Shown here: positions 35,186 through 46,654 of the stretch, piece after piece
Numbering within the stretch: position 1 is the stretch's first letter
How the letters are laid out: the number at the start of each line of letters is the position of its first letter
Assembly: GCA_029876055.1 (NCBI GenBank)
Contig: CM056875.1
Span: 6,597,001-6,661,000 of the forward strand
Length of the DNA: 64,000 nt
From: Madurella fahalii
Taxonomy: Eukaryota > Ascomycota > Sordariomycetes > Sordariales
Reading direction: 5' to 3'
The notes under the pieces: model-generated
The model's database searches: none
What the model saw: only the letters and a program-made list of their open reading frames with translations
Told to the model about the DNA's origin: nothing
Program-made: the position numbers and the translations under genes

Positions 35186-35190
35186 TACAT

Positions 35191-35427
35191 ATGTTCACGG
35201 TCCCGGCGTACAACGCCACGGGCGGCTTCACGCCCGTGGTCGTGGCGTTTGCCTTCCTCATCGGCCTGCAGATCTGCAACGTCTTTACAACGCCCATCAG
35301 CAGCGGCATCGACACCATCTTTGTGGCGGCCGCCTGGGACCCGGAGATCATGATCCGGGACCATCCGGACTTGTGTCATCGCATGGTGCAGGTGTATCCG
35401 CATGTGCAGCAGGCTATTCACGCGTAA
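35191..35427 (+). pseudogene. PNS1: Last exon of a PNS1/choline-transporter-like gene
   Basis: The 78-residue open frame carries the distinctive C-terminus of fungal PNS1 (CTL family) proteins: a last membrane helix (PVVVAFAFLIGLQICNVFTT), PISSGIDTIFVAAAWDPE, then VQVYPHVQQAIHA at the stop. Full proteins are about 500-600 aa with roughly ten helices. Everything upstream is missing: immediately left of 35191 the sequence is the truncated LINE, on the other strand. No other PNS1 piece was seen in the window. The ATG at 35191 is fortuitous. Confidence 0.85.
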
Positions 35428-35632
35428 CGGGAATGGTAAGGATGTTAGCTGGGTTGGAAGTTGAAAAGGGGAGAGCGCTGCAATTGAAGAGCGGAGATGT
35501 TCTCCAGTCCAAGACAGTCTGGGAGTGCCGTGAGTTGAAGAAGAGGGGACGATAACCAGTATGAATACATGTAGAAATGAAAGTAGACCACAGCGCCTAT
35601 CAACTCCACCTCGAGGAAAGAACTGTAACGTG

Positions 35633-38600
35633 CTAGTAGGGCTCCTCGGCCGCAGCGGGAAGGGCAGAGGAAGATTTGCCCTCTCGCTGCGGCTTGTGCA
35701 GAGTGTTTTCCGTGTTCTTTACCTGAGGCTCAGGGGCTGCCGTTTCCGCGGCAACGGCCTTGGCCGAGGCAATGGCCTCCTCGTTCTTTTGCTGGTGGAA
35801 CGACAATTTTAACCCGTCCAACTTCTCCTTGACCACCTCCAGCACATTTGGGGCCATGTAATTTAACTTCTGGCAGTAACTCTCTGGTTTTATGGCCATG
35901 AGCTCCCACAGTGACTTGCACGCCTGGAAGTCCCTTTCGAGAAGGACGTGGACTGCCGCTGTCCACAGCGCCCGTGCTTTCACTATGGGGTATTTGAGAC
36001 GGGACCACCTTGTCGTGTGCATGTCACGTAGCGCGTCGGCGATCTCCTTGCCGAGATGCTTCTCGGCTGTGGCCCAGTCCTTGAATTCGATTGATCCGTC
36101 GTACCGCTGGTAGCTGAGCAGCAGCGAGATGAATTTGGTTTCAGTGGGTATGGCGGCGGTGTTATCGAGCCGCGTGTCGCCCTTGCAAACGTCTTTGCCT
36201 TCATCCGTTCTGAGCTCCGTGACGTACAATTCAAATCTTCCCAGTCTTTCCTCTCCCTTGAAATCCTTATCGCGATCCTCACAGACGATGAGTAAGTCTT
36301 TCTTAGAACTATCCCGCTCGGGTGGCGGTTGGCCGAAGGCCGGTAAGTAAGCCGAGGTTGATAGCGAGGAGTCGCTGAGAGTCCAGCTCTGGATGAAGCT
36401 ACCAAAAGCAGGGGAAGATTGAGGGACACTAGATGCTGTCGTAGCTTGGGCATACGAACTCATGCTGACTGGGAGCTGAAGGGCTGGGAACGAAACTGTT
36501 GGTGTGTAGGTCGGAACTGGCCCCTGCAACTGCCGCTCCAGTATCCGCCTCGTAATCTTGTATTGACTTAAAGCCTGAGTGTTGTCGACCCCAAACTCCG
36601 TCTCATTATCGTTTCCCATGTCGTGGCTATCCAGCTCGACCGGCTCAGGCGGCTCCGACATTTCGAAGGCCTGGTGTTGAGCGTCGGCGCCGACCCCGAC
36701 CGGCTGCATGCTCGTCCCGTCCGTTTCCTGCGCCGCGGGTCTCCTAGATCGTTTCTTCTTGATGATCCTCGTAAACATTTGCTGGACGGGGCTCGTTGGT
36801 TCCTCCTCTTGCTAAACAATGTGAGGCTCCTTCTCCTTATTGTCCTCCTCTTGAAGCTGCATTAACGGGCCGCTGAAAGGAGCCACAGAAAGGTCCAGCG
36901 GTGTAGATAATGGGGCTGGGCCAAAGCTTGTTTGCTGCTTGTACTGGTCGTACTGATGGCTGGGAGCCGCTTGCTGGTTGGGGAGGATGGTGTTGTTGTT
37001 GGTGTTGCTGTCGCCATAGTCTGGCAGAAGGTCGGATATACTGATGCTCGGTGGCCCCTCCCGGGCCGCAGGGCGGGTAGTTCCGGCCATGTTTACCTGA
37101 AGACCATAGTCCCTCTTGCTGTTTTTGTCGTTGACTCGATAGCGCTGTGGGTTTACCGCAACGACAGCCGGCCGTGCGGATTTGTATTTGACGCTTAACC
37201 TATCCCGGACCGACCGCCTTTGGAATGAGCTTGACGCTGATGGCATGGGCCCTTCAATGTCCGTCTTCCTTCTCTTGTCAGGGTTTGCCATTGAGTAGCC
37301 AGCATTATTTGGAATGGCGGCAGGGTGAAAGGGTGTGGGAAAACAGTATATATTATCGGGATCCCGAGGCAGAGGTGGGGGCCGTTCGCGTGCGGCACTT
37401 GAAGTAGGAGTCTGATTGTATTGAACCGGACCGGTTGGAGCATAGCCGTATGGGTAATGAGTGGTGCCAGAGACTGCAGAGTTCCAAGTGATGCGCCGAG
37501 GTGGGGTCCCGGTAAACACCCCAACCTCGAAGTATTCAACGGCATTGAAGGTTCCAGAGTAGTAGTCCGCGTTCGCGTCATCGGAGCTTCGTGTTATCCC
37601 GTGACTTTGGAAAGTGCGCCCGTGTGATCCAGCTGAAAGTCCGTTAAAAGTGCGAGTGTTGGGCATTTCGTCCGGTGGTACTGGCTGCCAGGGTTGCCCT
37701 GAAGGAGCCTGGCACCCCAGCGAGGCCCAGTCCGGCGAGTCAGGTCGACTTGGAGGAGTAAAACTTGAATCAGCTGATTCAAGCATGCCAATTCGCTGGG
37801 TGTCCCATCGTGGCTGTAGAAGGTCATCTCCCGGGGCGTCTGGGGCCACAACCACTCCATCCATGAACGGATCCTCTTCGGTGGGAGAGTACGGTTCCTC
37901 GGCGAGGAAGAAGCTCGTCCACTTGGAGAGGAGGGACCACTTGGTGGCGATCTCCTCTGCCTCCTTGCGCACCGCGGCGGTCTCTGCCAGGGTACCTCGA
38001 TACAGCTGGTTGGGGCCGAGGTGGATATGGCTGCGGCCACGCTCCAGGTCGTCCAGCATGGACCGCGCGGCGAGCTTGTGGAGCATCGTGTCTCGTTTCT
38101 CGAGGACGGTGACCGGGATGACAAACGACTTGTTCTCTTGATTCGCCATCATCTCCACTTTGACGCTGGTGATGCTCTCCGACTCGGCAACCGAGTCGCA
38201 GAGGAAGTAGATGCGGTTTCGGTCGAACTGGACGAGCGCTGAGACGTCGGCGGGCGATCTCTTTGCATCGGCCAGAGTCGAAGCTGCCAGGCGGACTGGT
38301 TAGTATCGGCTGAGTGCAGTTTGACACGACTGTTGCATGTGATGTGAGTACTCACTTCTCGTGTTCCCATCTTGGTCTTGAATTTCGAAAGTCGGGTGCA
38401 ACGGCCCAAGATGCGCGCTCAGCAGGGCGGCCTTGGCCATGCTCACAACTCGATGCTCCCAGCCTCCGTGACTGGCGTCTTGAACAACCTCAGCATATCC
38501 GCCGCCGACCTTGGCGATGCCGTCGACCAGGGCATGGGAGACTGCGCGGCCGATGCCGAACGCGAAGAAACGGACGCGTCCTTCCGTGAGACCCCGCATC

Positions 38601-40185
38601 TTGTGGATGTAGTCCAGGGTCTGGTCCAGATACCACGTCTCTCCGTCGGTCAAGACAATGACATCGGTCACCAGTGATTTGTCCCTCGCTTGAACGATGG
38701 CCTGGATGGCCGGCAGCAGTTCGGTACCACCCATGTCGGCCGAAAAGGTCGTCTCGACCCAAGAAAGGGCCGAGGTTAGCGTCGATTCAGTGTAATCGAC
38801 AGACTGCGGCCTCCAAGAGATGTGGTAGTCACCAAAGCACCAGATGTTGAACTTGCGGCCCTCTGGAATCCCTTTCAGAAAGAAGCGCATGGCTGACTTG
38901 AGTGAGACAATCTTGTCCGACATGGAGCCCGAAAGATCCGTGAGGAAGAGGATCTCGGAGCGCTGCAGCGGTGGTGCAGTCTTTGTCAGAAATTGCGGCG
39001 GAATTGCGGCGGAATCGTGAGCATCAGCGCCTTGTGGTTGGGCAGAGTCGGGTGCTTTTCCAGCCAGGCCTGCGGGTTCTCGTTATTGCCGTCGGGCGCC
39101 GTCTCAATGTCAAGCACAAAGTCTTTGTGGAGAAGCATGGAACCCGATGGGAGGGCTACAGCGACGGTTTCGACATTGCTGCGGCCGTCTTCGCCGGCAA
39201 GGTCTGCGAAACTCTCGGCGTTGCGGGTGCCGTGTCGCCGCTTGACCTCAATAACGTGTGAGGGGCTGGTGATCTCGGTTATGTCCTCGGACTCGACGGC
39301 CTCGACCTCCAGAGTCAGCCCCTGCGGCACGTTGGTCGACTCGGCGGCATTGTATTCCTCAGGCGTATCTCCGTATCAGGGAGCAATGAAGGTGGGGATC
39401 GTCAGGGTCGTGAGGTTTCTGGTGTCGGCAAAACGGTGCTTGAGCACCGTGATGTAGGTCAGGCTGACTTTGACTGTGGTCTTCTCGGGAATATTGCCCA
39501 GGGTTGTGGTGAAGATCTCAGGGGTGTCCTGCTCGAGCAGACCAGCGGCCGTGTCGTGGGTGCGGATGTGGCGCTTGAATTCCTCGCGCGCCTCTGCCCT
39601 CGGCTTGACGGTGCCTTTGATGATCTTGTTCGGCCCAACCTGGCAGCTGAAGTCGGTGGCGGTGCAGCCCGCGGGCAGCGGAAACGTGAAGGCAGCTTCC
39701 TTGATAGGAATAGTCGAGTCGTTCCAGAAGAGCTGCGTGACGGCAACCTGGGCTGTGTCTTGGACGATCGAAGCGTCGACCTTGACGAACAGTGGCGGAA
39801 GAACATTGCGTCCCTCCTCTTGCCTTGTAAAGCGCGGTAGGTGGCTTTTCACGGATCCTCCGGGCCAAGTTGCTGCGCCCGGCAGCCCTGCGCTGCCAAG
39901 AGCCCCAGCGGGGCCTCCGGGGGCTCCGGGGAGTCCGGGGATTCCGGGGATTCCGGGCTGCCCAACGTCATCGGCGGGCACACCTTCCGTCCTCATTCGT
40001 ATGTCGCCAGCAAACCCATTTAGGGCGAAATAAGCTGTGTTCAAGGTGGGGGCCTTGACCTGGCCATCGTACGGTCCATGCGACGGAGCGTACCGCCTGT
40101 GCCGGGGCTGCAACTCGGCCGGCAATGGTTCTCGGGGATCCCACACAATGCCTGAGGTGAAGATTCTGTTCAAGCCGTGCGCCAT
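35633..40185 (-). pseudogene. VIT and von Willebrand A domain protein, three lesions
   Basis: From ATG 40185 the protein has a Gly-X-Y collagen-like stretch (residues about 76-105), a VIT domain (AVTQLFWNDSTIPIKEAAF, GLLEQDTPEIFTTTLGNIPE), a VWA domain with intact MIDAS (DLSGSMSD, ADMGGTELL, VLTDGETW), and a long C-terminal tail ending in a helical part (RDFQACKSLWELMAIK). One real intron, 38284-38355, has GTGAGT, TACTAAC and CAG. Three defects break the frame: TGA at 39376-39378 where the family has Arg (APRYG), an 11-bp tandem duplication at 38994-39015, and TAG at 36812-36814 (PHIV then stop then QEEEP). Without them it would be about 1490 aa. Family role: cytosolic or cell-surface adhesion-type protein, unknown in fungi. 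Confidence 0.85.
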
Positions 40186-40638
40186 CACGCCTAGTAACAG
40201 TTCCCGTTTTCAATGTGATTGGTGCTGGTGATGTAAGATTGCGATTTGATATGGGCGCTGTGGCGAGACACAAGGAGCAAGGGGATTATGAAAGCCTCGC
40301 CGTGGCGGCGGCCCCATTTATCACCGGTTTTGGGAGGCACGAGGCTCTGACAATTCGGCTGAATGCGTGCCACCCTGGACTCGGAACGACTACTGCAGCC
40401 AAGACAAGGCTCCGGCCTCAGGGGCTGTGCTGCATTTAGCAACCGGTTCCAAGCCTCCAATAACGCCTTGTCTCATTCCTCCGACGCCGACAAGCGGCCT
40501 GCCGAGTTGATATTCTTCATCAATCTTGTGCTCTGCTCTCTCCCGACCCAAAACTTGACGCTCAATGCACACATGTGCTTGGCCAAGCTCATATTTACAG
40601 CCACGCCATTGATACGCCCTTCCTGTTGAACCCTGACC
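40186..40638. other. Divergent intergenic region
   Basis: Shared promoter region between the VIT/VWA gene (-) and the HeLo-like gene (+). The last stretch before 40639 is CT/AC-rich. No specific site recognised. Confidence 0.4.
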
Positions 40639-43095
40639 ATGGCTTCGCCGGTGTCGTTTGGCGATGCCGTCGCCATGGCCAAGATTGCACGCAACATAGC
40701 CCACGCCTTCACAAAGGGCCGCAAATCAGCCCCGGCGGAGTTCCGTGAAGTCGAAAATCAGCTGTACTCACTCAGCGCAGCCCTCTCGGCCTTCAAGGAC
40801 GTCTGTGGGAGTGACATGGCTGCAGTGACTACTGACACAGCGACACTGCCCGCTCGATTTCAGAGGGAAGATCAGGACGGGGTCCAGACCGTGACCGGGA
40901 TACTGGACAGCTGCAGAGAGACACTCAAACACCTTGAGAAGATTGTAGAAGACTACGGCGTTGTCACGGCCCCGAACGACCCAGGTATGTCACGATTGAA
41001 GCGCTGGAACACGGAGCTCCTCAGAAACTACAAGAAGATTGCCTGGACCACCGAGGCCGGCGACCTAGCAACGCTCCGAAGCCAGCTGATGGTCCATACG
41101 AACAGCTTGGATTTGATACTGGGTATCATTATGAAGTAAGAGTCTTCTCCTCCGCGGTGCTAGCATTTCCTAACAAGCCTCAGCTCGCGGACTTCGCGGA
41201 TTGAGGACATCCTCAAGGAGAACTATCGCATGGTCACAGCAATCCACGACTGGTGGGTAAACAACCTCAGGGATGCCACCAACGTCACGAGTGAACCAAA
41301 TCGCAGGGACCAGTCTCTGGTTGGACGACAGTTCTCTTCCGGCCCTGTATCCTTTGAGGTGCATTTATCATCGAACGGCGGCTCTCAACTTCTATGTCCC
41401 CGGGCATGTCTTCACGACGACTGGAAGAGGATCAAAGATGTCCAGCTATTTGTATGCATATGCAACCAGGCCGAAAACGCTGACCTTGGTCTCCGTCATG
41501 CGAGAGTTGAGAAGATTGCGTGTAAGCCCTGCCATGACCATGGCTTAGCAGTAAGGGTTGGTATGTTGACTTGGGCCAGTGTCGTCCCTCAGCTTCCCGT
41601 TTCGACAAGCCGGAGATCCGCCATCATGGACGCTGTTCAAAGCTGTGGATAAGTCGACCGACCAGATGGTGTCCGTCACCATCACCAATGTCGCCGCCTG
41701 GGGTAAGTCCGCCACCCTGGTTGAGGAAACGATTGCCAAGGCTTAGGTAATGGTACTAGACATTGTTGAGTTCGAGGGATCATTCATTCGACCGGTGGCC
41801 GAGGCCAAAGCAAACGCCATGCTGCAGAAAGGCATCAGCAACCAGCTGGCACATCTCTCGCTCGATGAGGGACGGCTCCGGACGTTGAACCTCCACAGGT
41901 ACGATATGAGACTAAGTGATCACGCTAAATAATTAACGAAGTCACTATCAGTGATTTGCAGGGCCTCCACAAGCTCGTCAACTCGGTGACTTTCCGGGTC
42001 GGCCACCGGACTTTGTCAAAAGCCAACATTTCTGGGCTCGGTCTTGTGAACTACCGCGAGTTAGGCCACCAGGCTGTTCATCCCGTCGATTCCGCCCTGG
42101 ACCACGCCGAGCTGCCAATTCACTATGCCAGCTAAGATATGGGCCAGTCAGGGGATATTACCAAAACCATTGTGCATTGTAAGGCTTCGTCTTACGTCCA
42201 CTTGTGCACTGCCGCTGACCAGACACGCTCTAGTGAGCCAAGCCACGGTCCCCAAGGTCGACGAAAGCGATGCCGCCGTGGTGATAGAGGGGGTCAACTG
42301 TCTAGCGTTTAACCAAGATCTGCTGGTCAACCGTTTAGAAAGGGCAGATGTTGCGTTCCAGCTGACATCCCCAGAACGTCAGAAACCCAGATTCTTCAGA
42401 GAGGATGCCAACTAACGACAAGCAGCCGCCAAAAAGTTCCACCAGAAGCTCAAGGACATGCGGAGGGAACTCCTCATTGCGAGTCTGCAGTACCCAAGGC
42501 CGGACGAGACGGTTGTGCTGCATCTGTGAGCATATTTCTCTCTCTTTTCTGTTAGGTATCCACGGTTCAAGTTTGCTCAACGGCATAAAACACAGCCAAG
42601 CAACCGAAGTTCAATGCGATGTCGCCATGATCTCGGATGCGGAGCTCCTGATAACTCGCAGTCGGCAGGACAAATACCGCCTTATCGTGACAAGTCGGAA
42701 GAGGTGCACGGTTGTGACCCTGGTCTGTAAGTACACACATCTCCTGAGCCCAGCAGCGCTTCTGCCGCAAGCCAGAACTGATGAAACTCTTAGTACCTGA
42801 CACCTTCTTCACCTCTCCTCCAAACCACGCCCCGAGGTTCTCGTCTCCCACCTGGGTGGTCCACCTGGGAGACGGCGGCAAACGTGAAGTAACCCACTAT
42901 CCCGACGGGTTCAGGTTCCTGAGCTTTCACAACTCGAATGGTGAGCGACCTACTTATCAGTCCCAAAGACTGCCCAACGTCACCCAGCCCGAGTGTACTG
43001 ATGTGCTACTTCTCCCCGCAGCTGAGAGGATGTTTGAGCTGGGACGAACAGCGGTTTTGCAGGGGACGCCGGTCCAGGCTCTGCCCACGGCATGA
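40639..43095 (+). CDS. HeLo-like N-terminal domain protein, ten exons, one internal stop
   Basis: Exons: 40639-41135, 41184-41521, 41580-41702, 41760-41898, 41952-42178, 42234-42377, 42426-42525, 42596-42726, 42794-42940, 43022-43095. The sum is exactly 640 codons. The start lies in CCATGG context. Residues 1-170 are helical (SFGDAVAMAKIARNIAHAF, VENQLYSLSAALSAF, ETLKHLEKIV), like the N-terminal domains of fungal STAND/HeLo-type proteins. The rest reads as a conserved fungal family: SFPFRQAGDPPSWTLFKAVD, VNSVTFRVGHRTLSKANI, LLIASLQYPRPDETVVLHL, MISDAELLITRSRQDKYRL, FSSPTWVVHLGDGGKREV, AERMFELGRTAVLQGTPVQA. TAA at 42133-42135 interrupts exon 5, where CAA (Gln) would fit. The donor at 42378 is GTCAGA. 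Function unknown; a signalling or incompatibility role is inference. Confidence 0.75.
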
Positions 43096-43772
43096 GTAGG
43101 GAAGGGGTCAAACAGCGCTACCCAACACGAGGTCACTTCACGCACGGTATCAGAGCCGGAGAGTGCGAGGAGGAGGATGCCCAGGTCAAATTTTCGGGGC
43201 AGAATATGTTGCTGGCGTCGTGGTCGCTCTTTTCTTCTTTCCTTTCCTCTTTACTCTGCTACCTTCCTCCTGTAATTATTGTTGGTTCCTAGTGTTGTTA
43301 TATAGTAAAACAAACAAAAAAGAAGAGTCTGGTGGTATATGGTGGAAAGATGTGACAAGTGACAAACTGTGGTGTTTTAATCCCCAGGCAGTTAGGCTGT
43401 AAATTACCCCGCATGGCCAGTTGGCAGCTCTGCTGCTCCCTTGCATGTCTGCCAAGCTGTGTAAGGAAGGGTCGCAAACGCGTTGGGTTAGCTACAAATG
43501 AAATTCGCAAACGTGTTGGTAGGACTTCCGGTCAACAAGGCAATGTTAGTATCACACCTCAATAAATATGAAAAATGGAGTTAGGGAACGGAGTATTGAA
43601 AACTAAGCACGTACGCGTTCCCGACCGTTTCAATCCTCAGACAACGTGTTTCTTACGTGACCCAAGCTCTGCTTAGTCAGCAGCTTAACCCAGAAACAAA
43701 GTACCATGTTCACGTTCACATTTTCGGGTTCCCCACATTAGCGACAGCTCAGCTTCTTGTCTTTTTTGTTGT
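43096..43772. other. Intergenic, no gene seen
   Basis: 3' flank of the HeLo-like gene followed by AT-rich sequence. Nothing recognised. Confidence 0.5.
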
Positions 43773-44225
43773 TCAAAGGGGGAGGTTTTCTGTCTTCATA
43801 GCTACCAGTTCTGGACCCTTTTGAGCGGATATGGAAGATTTATATGCAAAGTCTTGCTTTTGCAAGTACGTCTGCCACTTTTCAGACTGCTTGCCGTCAA
43901 CATATGGTTGTCGAAGAACCCATTTACTCCATCTGATGACAACCTCGCGGGACTCGGCGTGTGAGATGGAGAACCATTCTCTGTGGTCCGATCCGCATTG
44001 CCCGCACGCCCGCACCTTGCGATTGGCTACGAGCTCGGTATGGATCAAGGACTCTACCCGTTTGGCGTGAGGCATTAATGGCGTGTGGGCAACTACCTCA
44101 GGGCCCGAAAGGCAACTCGCTAATTCGTGGGCTCGATATTCCGGGTGGTACTTTGAGAAGCCGATCTTGAGCACCGACAGGGCGTCAATATCCAGCTTCG
44201 ACCGCAAGATGTAAACATAGCCCAA
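43773..44225 (-). pseudogene. Orphan GIY-YIG (T5orf172/DUF1766) domain, 5'-truncated
   Basis: The frame is open from 44225 and starts directly with the domain: GYVYILRSKLDID, VLKIGFSKYHPEYRAHEL, then HAKRVESLIHTEL, CGQCGSDHREWFSISHAES, IRWSKWVL. These are the GIY-YIG core, the catalytic Arg helix and the His/Glu segment of the T5orf172 family, annotated in fungi at the end of longer proteins (MUG113-like). There is no ATG before the domain; the sequence just upstream could be an acceptor (TCTAG) but no coding exon was found before the neighbouring gene ends at 44426. It is therefore a fragment, or a gene with an unseen short first exon. Confidence 0.6.
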
Positions 44226-44425
44226 TCCTTAGCTAGATTTCTTATTTTTCACGGCACTTGAGGACCAATTTTGGTTATTATCTCGCCAGGAGTGTCTTGA
44301 TTGCGACATATTCCAGCCCTGGGACCCTGATTATGTAAATTACTCGTTGGCTTGTATACACGGTCAACATTTACAAATTGTTCTCGATTCATTACATGCC
44401 CGCACCGACTTCGCGAAGTTACAGA

Positions 44426-46654
44426 TCAAAACGGTCGTCCTCCATGGCGGCTGGCGGGGGTATCGGGGGACACAAGCTCTGACCCCGCCACACTATCCCG
44501 TCCCGGTTCCCAGTTCGTACCCAACGTAGATACAAGCGGTGACGGGGGAGAATCGTTTCCCCCCTTCATTTCATCCCGAGAGGGCAATGAGCCCACGGCG
44601 GATGGCACCTGATTTGGTTTCGACTTCCTCCCCCTATCACCGGTATCACTAACCACGCTGTTGTCCGGCAGCTCGTAGACGCCGCTCGGGTTCTCGGCAA
44701 TCCGCGGCAAGGGTCTCTGTATCTCGTTCCCGTCAAGCTCCGTGTCCGGCCGTACGAGCGTATCGCGGCCGTCTAACTCGGCTGTGGGCGCGCCAGCGAC
44801 ACTCTCTCCGACGGTGCCCGACCCCGGCCTGGAGTACTCCGCTGTCGATCTGGATCTGGTTGCGGATACATCATCCGCGGAGAATGGGACCGAGTCGTCC
44901 GGCGTTGATCCGTGTCGAGAAGGAGAGTTGAACACCGGGCCTTTGAGGATCGATTCGTCAGGCTCCGGAATCCTCGCGGCCACCGCGAATTGTGCCGTTA
45001 TCTTCTTCCTTCGTCTAAGGAGGACGATGAGTGTGACGATTGCGATACCTACTACAACACAAGCAACTACGATGCCGGCTATGGCCCCGGCACTTAGGCC
45101 TGAGTTGCCCGAGGACGACGCGTCGTCACTTGTGCCGGCCGAGTCGGAGTCCTTGGATGTGATTGTGACGATATTCTCCTGCGCGCCTTGGTTCCATACG
45201 CATGCCGATACGTTGAATACTTTGCGCTCGTAGTCCACCGAGAGGTAACTGTAACCTGGGTTAGAGGATCATGTCCGTAGCTGGTGGGCTATCGTGCAAG
45301 GGGTTCGCATACGCCTCTTGTAGAAATGTCCGGCCAAGTGTGTACTGCGCCGAGCTGTTGGCGCGTTTCAGGGGAAAATAGTGGCTGGTGTTTCCGACTA
45401 GAGGATTCTCTGCCGTGAGGTCAAACGCAGCGAAAGGGAGGACGATGGTCACTGTATCCCCTCCCGACTTTACGTCCGAGAGCCTGAAGGATACCTCTGC
45501 ATTTGAATCGAGTAGCATGTTTCGGTGAGTCTCGTTCACCAGGTATAGCCCGGTTTCCTCGTCCACTGTTAGGCCAAAAACCCTCTCGAAGGCGTCACAC
45601 ACATCCGCAGGCAGCCAGATGTTTGGGTCTGTCGAGTCAATGAAGATGTCAATGGGGCTGGAGAGCAAGGTAGCAGAGCTTGATCCGCTGTAACTTATCG
45701 ACTGAAGAGCGACGACAAGGTCCCGGGTAACATCGTCTGCCATAGTAAAAGAGACCGTGTTCTCCTTGAAACGCGAGGTATCATATCCAGAGAAAATCAA
45801 TTGGCCATATACCTGCTTCAAACCTATTTAAACCAAAACGTTACTAGCTGTGCATTATTGAGTGCCTCTAGGAAGTGTACTCACGGTACTTGGCTCCGGC
45901 TGTATAGGACCAGCTCAGGCTTGGAATTTCCTTCTGATCTTTCAACGCTGTGAGAAATGTCGGCGATGACTGATTGCCTAGCTCGCTGAAGTTCATTGGT
46001 TGGTTGTTGAGCCCAAATATACCGCTACATAAGGTTGCCGGGTCAGAACTGAATTAACTCGTAGAAGAGTCCAGGACATGGCGAGAAGGTACCTACGTGT
46101 AGAAAGGTTCGGCTGTTGCGATGCCGCCGACAATCTGGCCCTCAATACTGGGTCCTGTGAGCCCGATCCCCAAACGGTCCAGTCCGAACTGGACCCTCTG
46201 ATTGTATCCGAGATTCGCTTCGAGGCCGACCCCGTTCTGGTTGATTCCATATCGACCCACGTTACGCCAGGTTGAAGACTGATTGGGGTTGAATAAGTTG
46301 CCCCTTGACACGGCGCAGTCCGGAGGCACTGCAGCAAACACGGAATCCGAGCAGGCACGCTCCGCCAAGGGGACGAGTGAGTGTGGGGAGGCGGTTGAGA
46401 CGAGCACTCTGATATACTGTTCTGGCGTCCCAACACGAATGTCGAAGGTGCTCCACGGTCCGTCATTGCCTTCGCTGTATTTAAGGGTCAGCAGCGTGAT
46501 AGAAAAAACAACAACCAAGGGCACTACAGTATAGGCGGAATTACAAGTATTGGCTTGCAGGGATTACCAGAGGCCCCGGGTCGGTAGTAGTATCCTCACC
46601 AGAAGAGCTTGCGGTGAGAATGGCGAATGTCCAGAGCAGCGCTGCGGAGTGCAT
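44426..46654 (-). CDS. Membrane-anchored aspartic-peptidase-like protein, probably inactive
   Basis: Five exons (46545-46654, 46097-46474, 45885-46024, 45313-45823, 44426-45248) give 653 aa; all four introns are 61-72 nt with consistent phase. Signal peptide MHSAALLWTFAILTASSSG, then PLVIPASQYFEGNDGPWSTF and an A1-peptidase fold. The first catalytic site, normally DTGS-like, reads VLVSTASPHSLV without Asp. The second site keeps Asp in IFIDSTDPNIWLP. A TM helix (AGIVVACVVVGIAIVTLIVL) is followed by a basic RRRKK stop-transfer and a cytosolic tail of about 190 residues rich in Ser, Pro and Asp. Fungal homologues of this type commonly lack one Asp and may be sensors or scaffolds at the cell surface. 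No defect in the gene. Confidence 0.85.

Noticed and set aside
39470..40033. Plus-strand open frames over the VIT domain
   Set aside because: They overlap the recognisable VIT domain on the minus strand and show only composition effects of the Gly/Pro-rich DNA.
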